Positions 16,301-24,028 are shown, counted from the first letter of the stretch. The stretch: DNA of 27,538 bases from JBGPIK01 sp041484845 (GCA_041484845.1 JBGPIK010000039.1:1-27538); one strand, 5' to 3'. Numbers and translations: made by a program. Notes: generated from the sequence alone by a model not told the origin.

Positions 16301-19300
16301 TCTGGCTATCGCAATGGGAAGCCTTCCGGCGAGCACCATGTCGGTCTTATCTATATAGAAAAATCCTGTCGCAGTGTCGACGGGCTCGCCTGCGCGTTTT
16401 CCGCCATCGCCCGGCCCGCCGCTCGGCCCTCCCCCGGGAGTTGGGAAATTGGGCGGACGGACATTTGTTCGTGCTCCGCAGCAAAACCGCGGGATACCAT
16501 ACGGCAGGCCTGTCGCCGGATTGATGTCGGTTACAATCGTCGAACCATCGGCGGAAACCGTTCCGGTCCCATATTTTTCCCACTGGTTTGGAGCAGTCCC
16601 GTCAGGGGCTTCGTTGAAGTAGTACAATTCGATCTGCTCGCCGGGAAACGCGCCGACGTCGTTCGGCGTGTCGATGGGAATGTTCCCGGTGGGGACACCA
16701 CCTCCAACCTTGCCGAAAGAGAATAAAAACGTTTGCCGAGCCTCCAGTCCCGGAGGAAGTGGTGGTAATGGCGACCGGTCTAGGGGAACCGTCGTCACGC
16801 CAAATTGCGTATTGGGCTGTCCGTCCCAACCGATGATTTGCACGCCGGCTGGGATCGTCATTTTGAACCCCGGCAGTTCCGGATCCGTGATTTCCGCCGC
16901 TTGACCAGGAACAATAGGAATGAGTTTGGAGATCGGATATCCACGCAGCCGTGGAATATAGCCAAGCTCGTTAAAGACGGAGGGCTGAATGTTCAGAGTC
17001 ACAGGTATCGTCGGATAATTGGTCGTCGCTGTGTTAGCCGAAGAACCATCGATCACGAAAACCTGTGGCCCCGTGAGGGAAAGCGGAATGAACAAATTGC
17101 CGGCAGCGTCGGACAAGCCGAGATCAGTTAACGTCACCCCGCCTAACTTGATGCTTACTCCTGGGAGAGGTCTATCTTCGCCATCTAGGACCTGTCCGAC
17201 CAACACCGTTTGGCCTGGCGCCGCGACATTCAAAGTCACGATTGCTGTCCGGGTAACTGCCTGCCCCTCGATATGGGAACTCGCGTGAATCTCTACAACA
17301 TGCGCTCCGACTGGAGCGCCGCTCGATGTACTTAGCGTCAGTAACGAGTAGTTGTTCGGCGCCAAAGTGGGCGTGGAGAATTTGGCATTCACTCCCGCTG
17401 GAAGCGGGCCTGTTGTCAATTGAATCAAGCCGCCGAAGCCATTACTCGGAACAGCATCTAGCAAGACGGCGGCAGAACCCCCTTGAATCGTCTGAACGCT
17501 GGATGGCGTCGTCAGCAGAGCGAAATTTTGACTCGTCGTCATCATAAAGTTACGGGAGGCGCTCCCTTGTGGCGTAGTGACAGTTAGGAAGCCGGCCGTG
17601 GCATTAGTGGGCACCGTAGTGGAGATTAACGTGGTGATAAGGCTGCGAATGACGGCCGGAGCGCCATTGAAGGTGACCTGAGTCGTGCCCGGTACGAAAT
17701 CAGTTCCAGTAATCGTCACTAGAGTACCGATGCTACCGCTGACAGGGTCGATTGCCGTAATTGTCGGACCAGGTCGAACAATGAATGCCCTAAGCGCAGG
17801 AGTTGGATCGTCATTTCCTGCCAGATCCCGTGCAATGACCTCGAGGACGTGTGCACCGGAAGCGAAACCGGTCAGCGTAATACTCGTGTTAGCGGTAAAT
17901 GGCGAGAACGCTCCCCCGTCAACTCGCCAAGCGAAAACGAGATTGCTGTTCGAGGTAAAATTATCGCTGCCGGCAAAAATAAATGTCGCCGTGGTCTCCG
18001 TGATTTGACCCGAGGGTCCGGCAGTGATTTCTGTATTCGGCGGCGTGTTATCGACGATTACGGAGCGCGCGGCAGTGGCGTTGTTCCCGGATGCGTCCGT
18101 CACCGCGGCCGTGAGAATCAAAGCGCCATCCGAAACGCTTGTAGTGTTCCACAGGGTCGACGCGGTCATTGAAGAACCCGGCAGTGGAGGTGAAATCGAG
18201 ACAGGCAGCATTTGGCTTCCCGCTGCAAGGGTGAAGCTCGTCACATTGATGTTATCAGTTGCCCTAGCCGTAATGGTAATCGTCTGCCGGACGAACGAGT
18301 TTTCGCTGATATTAAGAAAACCGACTTCTGGGGGCTTGATATCTCCTGGAAATTCCAAAGCCCCGACGTCAAAAGCGGCCAGACGGTCATAATCACCGTC
18401 CTGCGGACGCACCGCGAGATCTTCTGCGTTATCAGCCTGAAGCAATGGCTGAAGAAAAACGCCGAGCCCAAGCGTCGTAGGGTCAACACCTCGATCAATC
18501 GCAGGTGACCCATCCGCCAGTGAAAAATCATCGTCCAAAGTGTTGGCGATTTCATCCGCCCCATTCATGTCGGCGTAAACATTTGCCGGAAGTTGACAAC
18601 CCGGACTCCCTTCAACTCCTACCCCCTCTGTGCCTTGGGGAGTCAGGTTTCCCGAATCGCCATTATCAAGTATTGGCCCCTGGATCTCACCGAGGCGGTT
18701 ACCGCAGATGAGATTACTTAACAACCGAACCGCTTCGGGGCTCTGCCCGGGCAGCGCTAAGCGCGAAATGCCGTACCGTCCGCCGAGCGCCCCTGACGCC
18801 TGTCCATTGCGGGTGATTAGATTGTTCGCCAGGGTAACGGTTTGTCCCAAGACAATCCCCACACCGTTCCAGCCATTTCCATGGATCGTGTTCTGTATGA
18901 CCCAGTGGGGGCCTCCACCCGGGTCGGCAAAGGTAATTCCGTTGCCACCGTTGCCATAGATCAGTGTGTTGAGGATCAGCGTATCGGGATTGCCCAACGC
19001 GACGGTGATTCCTCCGCCCGGGCAATTGGAGCTGCTGTTGCCGAAAATTCGGCTGCGCTCAATATGGATAGCTTGATTTTGTTGCGGTCCGCCCAGTAGC
19101 ACAACGCCCGCTCCCACCGCTCCCGTGATCGTCAATCCCCGTAACGTCACGAACTTGGAACGGCGGATCAGCACACCCTGACCGTTGAGACAGGACGCAG
19201 GCGGAGGGCGCAGTGTAACGCTTCCAGGTGGGAGCGCCGTGTCGGCTTCGATTACGATGCGCGAGGCTTCCGTCGCGCCGGCAAAATTGTTCTTGCTGTC

Positions 19301-19525
19301 GATGGTAAGCGCCTCACGGTATGTCCCCGCTTGAACCTGAACGACGTCGCCCTGAAAAGCGGCAGTCACCGCGGCTTGAATAGTCTTGTAACAAGGGGAT
19401 CTCCCGCCGCAGGCAGGATCCTTATTGTTAACGTAGAGAGTACGGCCCGATCCTTCGGAGAAAGAATTTGAAGCCCAGAGCAGAGTCAATAGCAGGACTC
19501 CGCAGAGGAGAGCGATTTTCTTCAT
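13337..19525 (-). CDS. Secreted Rhs polymorphic toxin with phospholipase A2-like C-terminal tip
   Basis: A 2062-residue protein; the ATG at 19525 follows AAAAGGGG. Order: signal peptide 1-23; parallel beta-helix (about 27-390, LYVNNKDPACGG, GGNGITF, NLITRNGQ repeats); two Ig-like domains (about 400-590); TIG domain (590-665); further beta domains including a carboxypeptidase-regulatory-like one (about 775-850); Gly/Pro linker (1025-1045); DUF6531 (about 1045-1110, GEPVDTATGFFYIDKTDMVL); about 25 YD repeats (1150-1850); Rhs core (YTGRENDGTGLYYYRARYY, then LNLYSYVSSSPINFSDPLGL). The last 107 residues are the variable tip: YGNWGGPDYTGG as Ca2+-loop-like segment, DECYKTHDLCYG with catalytic-type His1997-Asp1998, and nine Cys. 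This matches the PLA2 active helix except that the second Cys of 'CCxxHDxC' is Tyr. Export is by Sec; no VgrG or PAAR is present. Confidence 0.85.
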   Translation of the reverse strand: MKKIALLCGVLLLTLLWASNSFSEGSGRTLYVNNKDPACGGRSPCYKTIQAAVTAAFQGDVVQVQAGTYREALTIDSKNNFAGATEASRIVIEADTALPPGSVTLRPPPASCLNGQGVLIRRSKFVTLRGLTITGAVGAGVVLLGGPQQNQAIHIERSRIFGNSSSNCPGGGITVALGNPDTLILNTLIYGNGGNGITFADPGGGPHWVIQNTIHGNGWNGVGIVLGQTVTLANNLITRNGQASGALGGRYGISRLALPGQSPEAVRLLSNLICGNRLGEIQGPILDNGDSGNLTPQGTEGVGVEGSPGCQLPANVYADMNGADEIANTLDDDFSLADGSPAIDRGVDPTTLGLGVFLQPLLQADNAEDLAVRPQDGDYDRLAAFDVGALEFPGDIKPPEVGFLNISENSFVRQTITITARATDNINVTSFTLAAGSQMLPVSISPPLPGSSMTASTLWNTTSVSDGALILTAAVTDASGNNATAARSVIVDNTPPNTEITAGPSGQITETTATFIFAGSDNFTSNSNLVFAWRVDGGAFSPFTANTSITLTGFASGAHVLEVIARDLAGNDDPTPALRAFIVRPGPTITAIDPVSGSIGTLVTITGTDFVPGTTQVTFNGAPAVIRSLITTLISTTVPTNATAGFLTVTTPQGSASRNFMMTTSQNFALLTTPSSVQTIQGGSAAVLLDAVPSNGFGGLIQLTTGPLPAGVNAKFSTPTLAPNNYSLLTLSTSSGAPVGAHVVEIHASSHIEGQAVTRTAIVTLNVAAPGQTVLVGQVLDGEDRPLPGVSIKLGGVTLTDLGLSDAAGNLFIPLSLTGPQVFVIDGSSANTATTNYPTIPVTLNIQPSVFNELGYIPRLRGYPISKLIPIVPGQAAEITDPELPGFKMTIPAGVQIIGWDGQPNTQFGVTTVPLDRSPLPPLPPGLEARQTFLFSFGKVGGGVPTGNIPIDTPNDVGAFPGEQIELYYFNEAPDGTAPNQWEKYGTGTVSADGSTIVTDINPATGLPYGIPRFCCGARTNVRPPNFPTPGGGPSGGPGDGGKRAGEPVDTATGFFYIDKTDMVLAGRLPIAIARTYRTNLNNQGPFGIGTSWPFDVSLASPPGGSADALILISPGNRQDYFSRQSFTTFINSTAPWLRGAVLAVDRLQLRFKDGSSWVFDSLGRLQSQSDRYGNTIQLSRDGEGRIVRIGLFQGGELTLTYVGAGIESITDAIGRQVRYTYDELGRLESVRDPAGGVTRYTYDSAHRILTLTNARGITFLSNEYDSAGRVVRQIQADGGVWTFAYTSTGGYISQTVVTDPRGNATTYRFNAAGYQTSETDALGQTTIFERQMGTNLLLSVTDPLKRVTRFNYDPSGNLTLITDPAGNAKNLTHEATFNSVTSITDALGNVARFEYDNRGDLAAAVDPLGNRTTMTYNNYGEPISRTDPLGNATTFNYDGFGRLTDITDPLGNRSQRSYDAVFRLTSQTDPRGKVTKFAYDALSHITSVTDPLGGLTRFAYDANGNLVSVTDARGNMTAYTYDSTDRLATRTDPVGAIESFQYDAAGNLIRHIDRKNQQTVFSYDPLNRQIAGSFGDGANTSFVYDAVNRLIESADSAGGIIANQYDTLGRLAAHVSNLGTIRYEYDSIGRRTQMDVPGQLPVTYSYDVASRVRQVLQGTQIVNLNYDSLGRRTQTTLPNGVSTEYRYDVASRVTALIYRNALGLLGDLTYQYDRAGNRIGVGGSFARTLLPDPIDLVSYDAANRQRSFGDKAMSFDANGNLTSMTEAFGITTYSWDARNRLTGMSGPNANASFAYDVFGRRSEKTINAQKIQYLYDGRNPVQEMSGTTVLTNTLTGLGTDEVFSRTDFSGTQHFLTDALRSAVALADSSGTVQVEYAYEPFGRTVVYGNPTISPFQYTGRENDGTGLYYYRARYYFPTLQRFIAEDPIEFGGWDLNLYSYVSSSPINFSDPLGLFQWYGNWGGPDYTGGQVGSWNTIDRLQVRPAIDRQDECYKTHDLCYGSCRDNYSCNCPADRQGCFRSCDGQLSGCLKSLRGDPSHNLSAIVGGWLFDIRQASAECGK
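13340..13660 (-). other. Toxin-tip coding segment (PLA2-like domain)
   Basis: This part of the Rhs gene encodes everything after the conserved DPLGL that ends the Rhs core. It is the module expected to be swapped between strains together with the immunity gene. It encodes the glycine-rich loop, the D-x-C-x3-HD-x-C helix and cysteines at 1993, 2000, 2004, 2010, 2012, 2019, 2023, 2030 and 2060. The odd cysteine count suggests four disulfides and one free thiol, or a lost partner. Its GC is a little lower than in the core. Confidence 0.65.
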
Positions 19526-19588
19526 GGCAGCCCCTTTTCATCCAGTTGTCGCCCAAAGTAGTTCAGGGCCTGAAGATAAAACTTGCCT

Positions 19589-19618
19589 CGTATATTTTAA
19601 TTTCGAGTCGTTTGTCAA
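19589..19618 (-). promoter_or_regulatory. Sigma-70-like promoter of the Rhs toxin locus
   Basis: On the minus strand TTGACA (19618-19613) is followed after 18 bases by TATACG (19594-19589). Transcription would start near 19582 and give a leader of about 55 bases before the ATG at 19525. No other good promoter is visible down to 12692, so toxin, immunity and possibly the FG-GAP gene may share it. Confidence 0.5.
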
Positions 19619-19647
19619 GCACAAAATTGCGCGATAACCCACTACTG

Positions 19648-19677
19648 TTGACGGTCCACTCCCGGTGGCGCTATACA
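19648..19677 (+). promoter_or_regulatory. Promoter of the SRAP remnant, nearly leaderless
   Basis: TTGACG (19648-19653), an 18-base spacer and TATACA (19672-19677) lie so close to the ATG at 19688 that the mRNA would have at most a few untranslated bases. It is divergent from the Rhs promoter, with about 30 bases between the two -35 boxes. No LexA-type box is evident. Confidence 0.4.
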
Positions 19678-19687
19678 TCCCCGCATT

Positions 19688-19909
19688 ATGTGTGGTCGGT
19701 ACGACTACACTCCAGGTGAATTTCGAGAGATCCGCATTCGTTGGAATTTTGACAAGGACGTTCCGCTGTTCAAGCCCTGTTACAACATCCCGCCCGGTAA
19801 AGACGTCCCTTTGATGGTTCGGGAAGGGGAACGTGGTTCTCGCGATCTTCGGAATTGTGCTTGTCGTACCGCAAGGGTTACGGTGAATCAGGCCGGGTGG
19901 CCGCGATAG
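19688..19909 (+). pseudogene. SRAP (SOS response-associated peptidase, YedK/HMCES) N-terminal remnant
   Basis: The first 53 codons read MCGRYDYTPGEF ... LFKPCYNIPPGKDVPLMVREG. This is the highly conserved start of SRAP proteins, in which Cys2 (after Met removal) forms the covalent link to abasic sites in single-stranded DNA. Intact SRAP proteins have about 200-230 residues with 'RWGLIP', a Glu and a final HxRMP-type histidine motif. Here similarity stops near codon 53 and the frame ends after 73 codons; no later SRAP motif occurs in any frame of the next kilobase. An internal deletion or frameshift is likely. Without the catalytic His the product would not form a working enzyme. Confidence 0.7.
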
Positions 19910-19922
19910 AGGGGAAATCGTT

Positions 19923-20114
19923 ATGACAGATCAGCAGATAATCACTCAAGCTTATGAGGAAAGAGTTAAAACGCTTTTTTCTACGTTTTGTGACGCTTGG
20001 AGCCTTGCTAAGGAAGCGGACGAAAAGATGAAAGCGGAGCAGCATTTCCAAACAGGTATTCAACTTGCCCGGCAGGCTCGTGATCGAGCCTTCGCGATCT
20101 TACCCCCGGCGTGA
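19923..20114 (+). CDS. Small helical protein, 63 residues, unknown
   Basis: GAGGGG lies nine bases before the ATG. The product MTDQQIITQAYEERVKTLF ... ADEKMKAEQHFQTGIQLARQ ... ends AILPPA. It is almost entirely predicted helix with alternating charges, like a short helical hairpin, and has no cysteine pair, signal peptide or membrane segment. No family is recognised. It begins 13 bases after the SRAP remnant stops and may have been its operon neighbour. Ribosome site and codon pattern support a real gene. Confidence 0.55.
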   Translation: MTDQQIITQAYEERVKTLFSTFCDAWSLAKEADEKMKAEQHFQTGIQLARQARDRAFAILPPA

Positions 20115-20319
20115 AGCAACTACGCGCTGGCCTTGATCGCCTTCGAATTCGCCTCTCGACGATCGCCTCTGGAGGTGCCGTGATACAACGCTCCCGAATA
20201 CTCTATTCTCAACGGCCCAGCCATTCCCAATCCACACCATGGCGCATGCTAGCTCGCTCATGCTTATCCGGTTGTTTCAGCAAGCCACAATCGATAGCGG
20301 TTGGGTGGAGTTAGAGAAT

Positions 20320-20661
20320 ACCCGGCGTTTATGCACAGTGAGATCGAGAAGGGGTGGCGGATTTTTGCCGGGGGCGGTATCAGAAGCCGATATTGGGGGA
20401 CAAGGGATTTATCGAGTGGTTATCGAGTGGGTAAGAAAGAAGCTGGGTGACAAGGCCCGGGTGGAGGAGGCCAAGCCCGAGTCGCGCAGGGTATTTGGGC
20501 TAGGGATTGAAGAGATAGCGCGGGCCACAGGGGGTTTCGAAATTCCAGAGATTCGGAGAATCCCAAGCGCAGCACGCTGCGGGGAATATGACCCCAAGAG
20601 ATTTAACTGGAATTACTTTGAAGCCGGCGCAAAATTAGAACTTATTCCAGCAAGACAATAA
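20320..20661 (+). pseudogene. Probable RAYT/IS200-like transposase C-terminal remnant, split by an 11-bp duplication
   Basis: TTATCGAGTGG occurs twice in direct tandem (20409-20419 and 20420-20430). Deleting one copy joins two open frames into RYQKPILGDKGFIEWVRKKL followed by GDKARVEEAKPESRRVFGLG and IEEIARATGG. The 'LGDxxFIEWVxxKL ... LEEIxxAxxG' pattern recalls the C-terminal part of REP-associated tyrosine (Y1/IS200-like) transposases, after the catalytic HUH and Tyr motifs, which are absent here. An in-frame TGA upstream and the duplication show that it is broken. As it stands, the downstream frame could encode a 140-residue product from an ATG at 20239, which I consider unlikely to be functional. 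The family call is tentative. Confidence 0.35.
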
Positions 20662-20709
20662 CGTCACCTAAATGGTTCCCCGCCTGACCGTGTAACTTCC
20701 GCCCTGATG

Positions 20710-20740
20710 GCATGCAAACACTCGCGGCCGCCTTGCATGC
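20710..20740. repeat. Hairpin with 8-bp perfect arms
   Basis: GCATGCAA (20710-20717) and TTGCATGC (20733-20740) enclose a GC-rich 15-base loop. It lies about 50 bases beyond the remnant that ends at 20661. It could terminate plus-strand transcription, although no T-run follows. The rest of 20662-20924 shows nothing else. Confidence 0.35.
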
Positions 20741-20924
20741 ACTCCCTCTAGCAGTGGGGAAGAGAAAGTGTCAATATTCGCAAGACCAAACAGCTTGACC
20801 CCAAGTCATCGCCCGGACGGCCACACATGACTCAAGTCCGGCGTGGGTGGCTAAGCGTTCGCCGCGCGGAACTCCCATCCGCAAACAACCCGCTGGTTTA
20901 TCCCAGCGCATAAGGAGAATTAGC

Positions 20925-21032
20925 ATGAAACAGGATGCACGAAAAAATTCGCACAGGCGCAAGAGACAAAAGAGGCGTCTTGCTTTGAAAAAGTACAGAG
21001 CGGAGAAGAAATCAAAGGGGACGGTAGCATGA
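20925..21032 (+). CDS. Very basic 35-residue peptide
   Basis: AAGGAG sits eight bases before the ATG at 20925. The product begins MKQDARKNSHRRKRQKRRLA and ends KYRAEKKSKGTVA: more than half of it is Lys or Arg, forming one long basic helix. A longer reading from 20847 lacks a ribosome site. Such peptides resemble nucleic-acid-binding tails or small ribosome-associated proteins, but no family is recognised. The strong ribosome site is the main evidence. Confidence 0.5.
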   Translation: MKQDARKNSHRRKRQKRRLALKKYRAEKKSKGTVA

Positions 21033-21129
21033 AAAGGAACCCGAAAGAGGTCTGACTTCTACATCTCTATTTTCTTATAATCACGAGTTTGGCGATGGAA
21101 GGTATAACTACGATGGAGAGTATTGATGC

Positions 21130-21270
21130 TTAACCCTGTTGCTTTCCGGCAGAATGCAAAGGTTGCTCATTCTCGCGTTCTTGCCGATCGCTGCTGGTTT
21201 CTGTATTGGGCGTTCCATGACGGATCACCAAATAGACAATAATGAACGCAAATAACAAAAACTCATTCAT
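21130..21270 (-). CDS. Possible single-span membrane peptide, 46 residues
   Basis: From the ATG at 21270 the frame reads MNEFLLFAFIIVYLVIRHG followed by a polar, charged tail rich in Glu, Arg and Gln. This is one membrane helix with a short cytoplasmic domain. It lies 49 bases downstream of the receiver gene on the same strand. The ribosome site is weak. The hydrophobic-then-polar layout argues for a real peptide, but I cannot exclude a chance frame. Confidence 0.35.
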   Translation of the reverse strand: MNEFLLFAFIIVYLVIRHGTPNTETSSDRQERENEQPLHSAGKQQG

Positions 21271-21319
21271 AAGATGACTTCTTCTATTTAGACGATCCAG
21301 ATCCTTATTTAGCGTCGTC

Positions 21320-21709
21320 CTAAGCCAATAAATAGGTGCGCAGAACATCACGCAACATCGCTGAGTGAAAGGGCTTGTACAAAATCTCTTCGGCCCCGGC
21401 GTTAAGGGCACGGTCTACACGGTCGCCAATGTTGCAGGCGGTAGTCCAGGAGGTATTGATGACCACGGGTATGTTTCGGGTGGACATATTCCTCTTTAAG
21501 CGCACCGTTGCTTCATCTCCATTCATGCCAGGCAAGGGTAGACCCATCATGATTAGATCGGGATGTATTCTGGAGGCCCGATCTATCGCCTCTAGACCCG
21601 TAGCGGCTTCGAAGACTTCGTAGCCTAAATCTTTGATAAGCGCCCCGAGCGATTCTCGACAAGCGTCATTGTCGTCAACGATCAATATTTTCTTGCCTGT
21701 GTTTCGCAT
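21320..21709 (-). CDS. Single-domain response regulator (CheY-like) lacking the phospho-acceptor aspartate
   Basis: A 129-residue receiver domain without an output domain. The acid pocket KILIVDDND (Asp12, Asp13), the switch region VVINTSWT and the conserved Lys in ILYKPF are all present. In the phosphorylation loop PDLIMMGLPLPGMNG the residue that should be Asp is Gly56 (GGT instead of GAT); the rest of the loop is textbook. Family knowledge: such pseudo-receivers cannot be phosphorylated normally and work by fixed conformations or protein contacts. No kinase is in the window. A second receiver gene starts at 129, far away. A single A-to-G error would restore the normal residue, so the change needs confirmation. 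Confidence 0.85.
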   Translation of the reverse strand: MRNTGKKILIVDDNDACRESLGALIKDLGYEVFEAATGLEAIDRASRIHPDLIMMGLPLPGMNGDEATVRLKRNMSTRNIPVVINTSWTTACNIGDRVDRALNAGAEEILYKPFHSAMLRDVLRTYLLA

Positions 21710-21971
21710 ATAGCAAGTTTAGTAGCATAAGGGATGCCAACCGGCGCAAAAGCAGCCGACTTGGTATTTTTTTGCGGGGAGTGACCATCCTGACATAATT
21801 CGCGGCGACATGTCCTTAGAAAGTGACTCCATACCAGCAAGTAAAATCTACCGGTGACCGGTTTTCTTTTACTTATGCAAAGCCGCCGTCTCGCTTCGGC
21901 CAACAATGCGAATTGCAGTTCCAAGTCAGTCCGGCCTCTATCCCGTATTATTCACGGTTAGAGGAGAAACG

Positions 21972-22145
21972 ATGACACTGTGTCGATCGAAAGGTGAGCC
22001 GAAAATGCAAAGAGCAAAGGGCAAAGCGCTAAGCGTAAATCAGCGAATGCTTCTAAAAGGCTCCTTGCTCCATGCGCTATGCAAAAACGCACAGGCCCAT
22101 TGCCTCGCTCTGGAGGGCTCGCGTCTCGATCGCCCGCACGCATGA
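21972..22145 (+). CDS. Small protein, 57 residues, first of a coupled pair
   Basis: AGAGGAG lies six bases before the ATG. The product starts MTLCRSKGEPKMQRAKGKAL and continues NQRMLLKGSLLHALCKNAQA before a short tail ending RLDRPHA. It is basic and mostly helical, with three cysteines spaced too far apart for a classical finger. No family is recognised. Its TGA overlaps the ATG of the next small gene (ATGA at 22142-22145), which argues that both are translated. Confidence 0.45.
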   Translation: MTLCRSKGEPKMQRAKGKALSVNQRMLLKGSLLHALCKNAQAHCLALEGSRLDRPHA

Positions 22146-22288
22146 ATAATTCGGGCTATGTCTTGGGGCTCGGACGCGCAAGCCTTAATGAATGGGACCG
22201 TCTCGCCGATCTCGACGCGCTGATCCAGGAATTCGTCGAAGGCGTCGAAGCCGCGCTCGAACGGTTCCGTGAAATCTCTTCCGCGTAA
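22142..22288 (+). CDS. Small acidic helical protein, 48 residues, second of a coupled pair
   Basis: The start overlaps the stop of the preceding small gene. The product MNNSGYVLGLGRASLNEWDR is followed by LADLDALIQEFVEGVEAALE and RFREISSA, an acidic amphipathic helix. Third codon positions are strongly G/C, unlike random sequence nearby. It is opposite in charge to its basic partner, so the two might bind each other; this is inference. No family is recognised. Confidence 0.45.
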   Translation: MNNSGYVLGLGRASLNEWDRLADLDALIQEFVEGVEAALERFREISSA

Positions 22289-22518
22289 CACGAAAAGTCA
22301 GACTAAATAAGAGTTTTCGACTGTGAATCCTACCAAAGTAGGCTGAGATTCGGTAAGATCCGATCATTTCATCGGGTGACCGTAGCGCTGCCAGTCTTTG
22401 TCCCTGCCTGGATCAGCGACCATGACCAGTCGCATCGCCGTCACTAATCCCAGAGCTTGAGATTGCCACGTCAAAATACCAGTAGGCTTTGACATTGAAT
22501 TTACGAGATCAAACTCAG

Positions 22519-23934
22519 ATGGATGAGAGGGTCCGCCGGCTCACACTCATCAATTCTATAGTCGGGGTTTCCACGGCTGGAATTTCTACCCGGATATTTA
22601 TGATCTCCGTGCCTACGCTGGCGACCGCTCTGGGAACGGACATCTTCGGGATTTCTTGGGCCTTGATCGTTTATCAAATGGCCGGGATCGGATTGGGCGT
22701 CGTTTGTGGTCGCTTGGGGGACCTATACGGCCATCACAAATTGTTCGGCTTTGGCATGGCCATTATGGCCGTCGGTTCGCTTCTCTGCGGGCTGTCGCAG
22801 AATGTTTTCCAATTGATCCTGTTTCGATTCTTGCAAGGAATCGGCGGCGCGATGATTCAGTCTTCCGGCCGGACATTGGGCTACAAGTCCATGCCCGAGG
22901 GATCTGAGGGAAAGGCTCAGGGGCTGATGACCATGTCACACCAGTTTGGTTTTTTTATTGGCCCGCCCATAGGCGGTCTGATCATTGATTGGATTCACTG
23001 GCGCGGGATCTTCTTCTTTTTGTTTGTGCCGAGCCTGGTTGGAACCGCGCTTTGCTTCATGACGGGTCGCTCCGTTGCAGCGTCCCCTGTGCGCCACCAT
23101 TCGATTGATTATTGGGGAGCCGTGCTTTTCCTTGGCTTAACCATTCTGGTCACCATGCTGCTGGATCAAAAAATCGCCGCGATCATGGGCACAGGCGGCT
23201 ACGCGCTGCTTGGTTTGGCCTTTGGGGGTACGCTCTGGGCATTTCTCGCGCACGAGAAGAAGACCCCAAACCCGATGATCAATCTCTCTCTTTTCTCGGG
23301 CCATGCCTTTGGCTACGGCTCCATTGGTCTGCTGATGTGCTGCATCACTCAAGGGATCACTACATTTGTCACGCCTTTCTATCTCCAAGACGTCCTCAAG
23401 CTGTCGCCGACGTTCATGGGGATCATCTTTCTCCTCCCATCGGTACTCAGCATGGTGTTCTCGCCCGTGTGCGGCGCCATGACGGACCGTATCGGCGCCC
23501 GCTTCCTCTTGATTATGGGCGTGCTATTCCTGATCGCGGCTTTCCTAATAGGCGCTAACCTTCGAGCCGATTCCCATTGGATCCTTCCCACCATCCTGCT
23601 TGGCCTGACGGCTCTCGGATCGTCATTTTATAATACCCCTTCACAAGCGGTGATGGTGAGCTCGCTTCCTAAAGAACATTGGGGCACGGCGATCGGTATC
23701 ATCAACGGAATCTTTGGCCTGGGGCAGATGCTTGGCATCTCCCTGAGCGCGATTTTTTTGACGCTGGCCTTCCGCTACTATTCAGGGGATTCCGGGACAA
23801 CGCCCGACCCGAGCGACACTCGAGCTTTTGTCGCTTCGATGAATGTGACTTATCTGTTTGCTCTTGGAATCATTCTCGTGCCGTTGCTGACTTCTTTGAA
23901 GAGTAGGAACTCGTTTGAAGGCCCTTCAACCTAG
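22519..23934 (+). CDS. MFS transporter, DHA2-like drug/solute exporter
   Basis: About 471 residues from the ATG at 22519; TTG starts at 22489 or 22495 would add up to ten residues, and no start has a strong ribosome site. About 13-14 hydrophobic helices are visible. Motif A appears in the 2-3 loop as CGRLGDLYGHHKLFG, the motif B-like arginine segment in LFRFLQGIGGAMIQSSGR, and the proline/glycine motif C in SHQFGFFIGPPIGGLIIDW; a second motif A-like loop is AMTDRIGARFL. This is the EmrB/QacA style: proton-driven efflux of small molecules across the inner membrane. No EmrA-type adaptor or regulator is adjacent, so the substrate is unknown. The gene stands alone. Confidence 0.85.
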   Translation: MDERVRRLTLINSIVGVSTAGISTRIFMISVPTLATALGTDIFGISWALIVYQMAGIGLGVVCGRLGDLYGHHKLFGFGMAIMAVGSLLCGLSQNVFQLILFRFLQGIGGAMIQSSGRTLGYKSMPEGSEGKAQGLMTMSHQFGFFIGPPIGGLIIDWIHWRGIFFFLFVPSLVGTALCFMTGRSVAASPVRHHSIDYWGAVLFLGLTILVTMLLDQKIAAIMGTGGYALLGLAFGGTLWAFLAHEKKTPNPMINLSLFSGHAFGYGSIGLLMCCITQGITTFVTPFYLQDVLKLSPTFMGIIFLLPSVLSMVFSPVCGAMTDRIGARFLLIMGVLFLIAAFLIGANLRADSHWILPTILLGLTALGSSFYNTPSQAVMVSSLPKEHWGTAIGIINGIFGLGQMLGISLSAIFLTLAFRYYSGDSGTTPDPSDTRAFVASMNVTYLFALGIILVPLLTSLKSRNSFEGPST

Positions 23935-24028
23935 GTTCAAAATGCCGGCATTGGATTTTTGCATCGCCGATTGCTCAGCGGCTTATCGTCCGGCAGGCGT
24001 GCATAAGGTTACGAAGAACTCGTGAAAC

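Noticed and set aside
13613..19099. Many open frames on the plus strand opposite the Rhs gene
   Set aside because: They follow from the codon bias of the YD and Ig-like repeats on the other strand; none has a ribosome site or recognisable motif.
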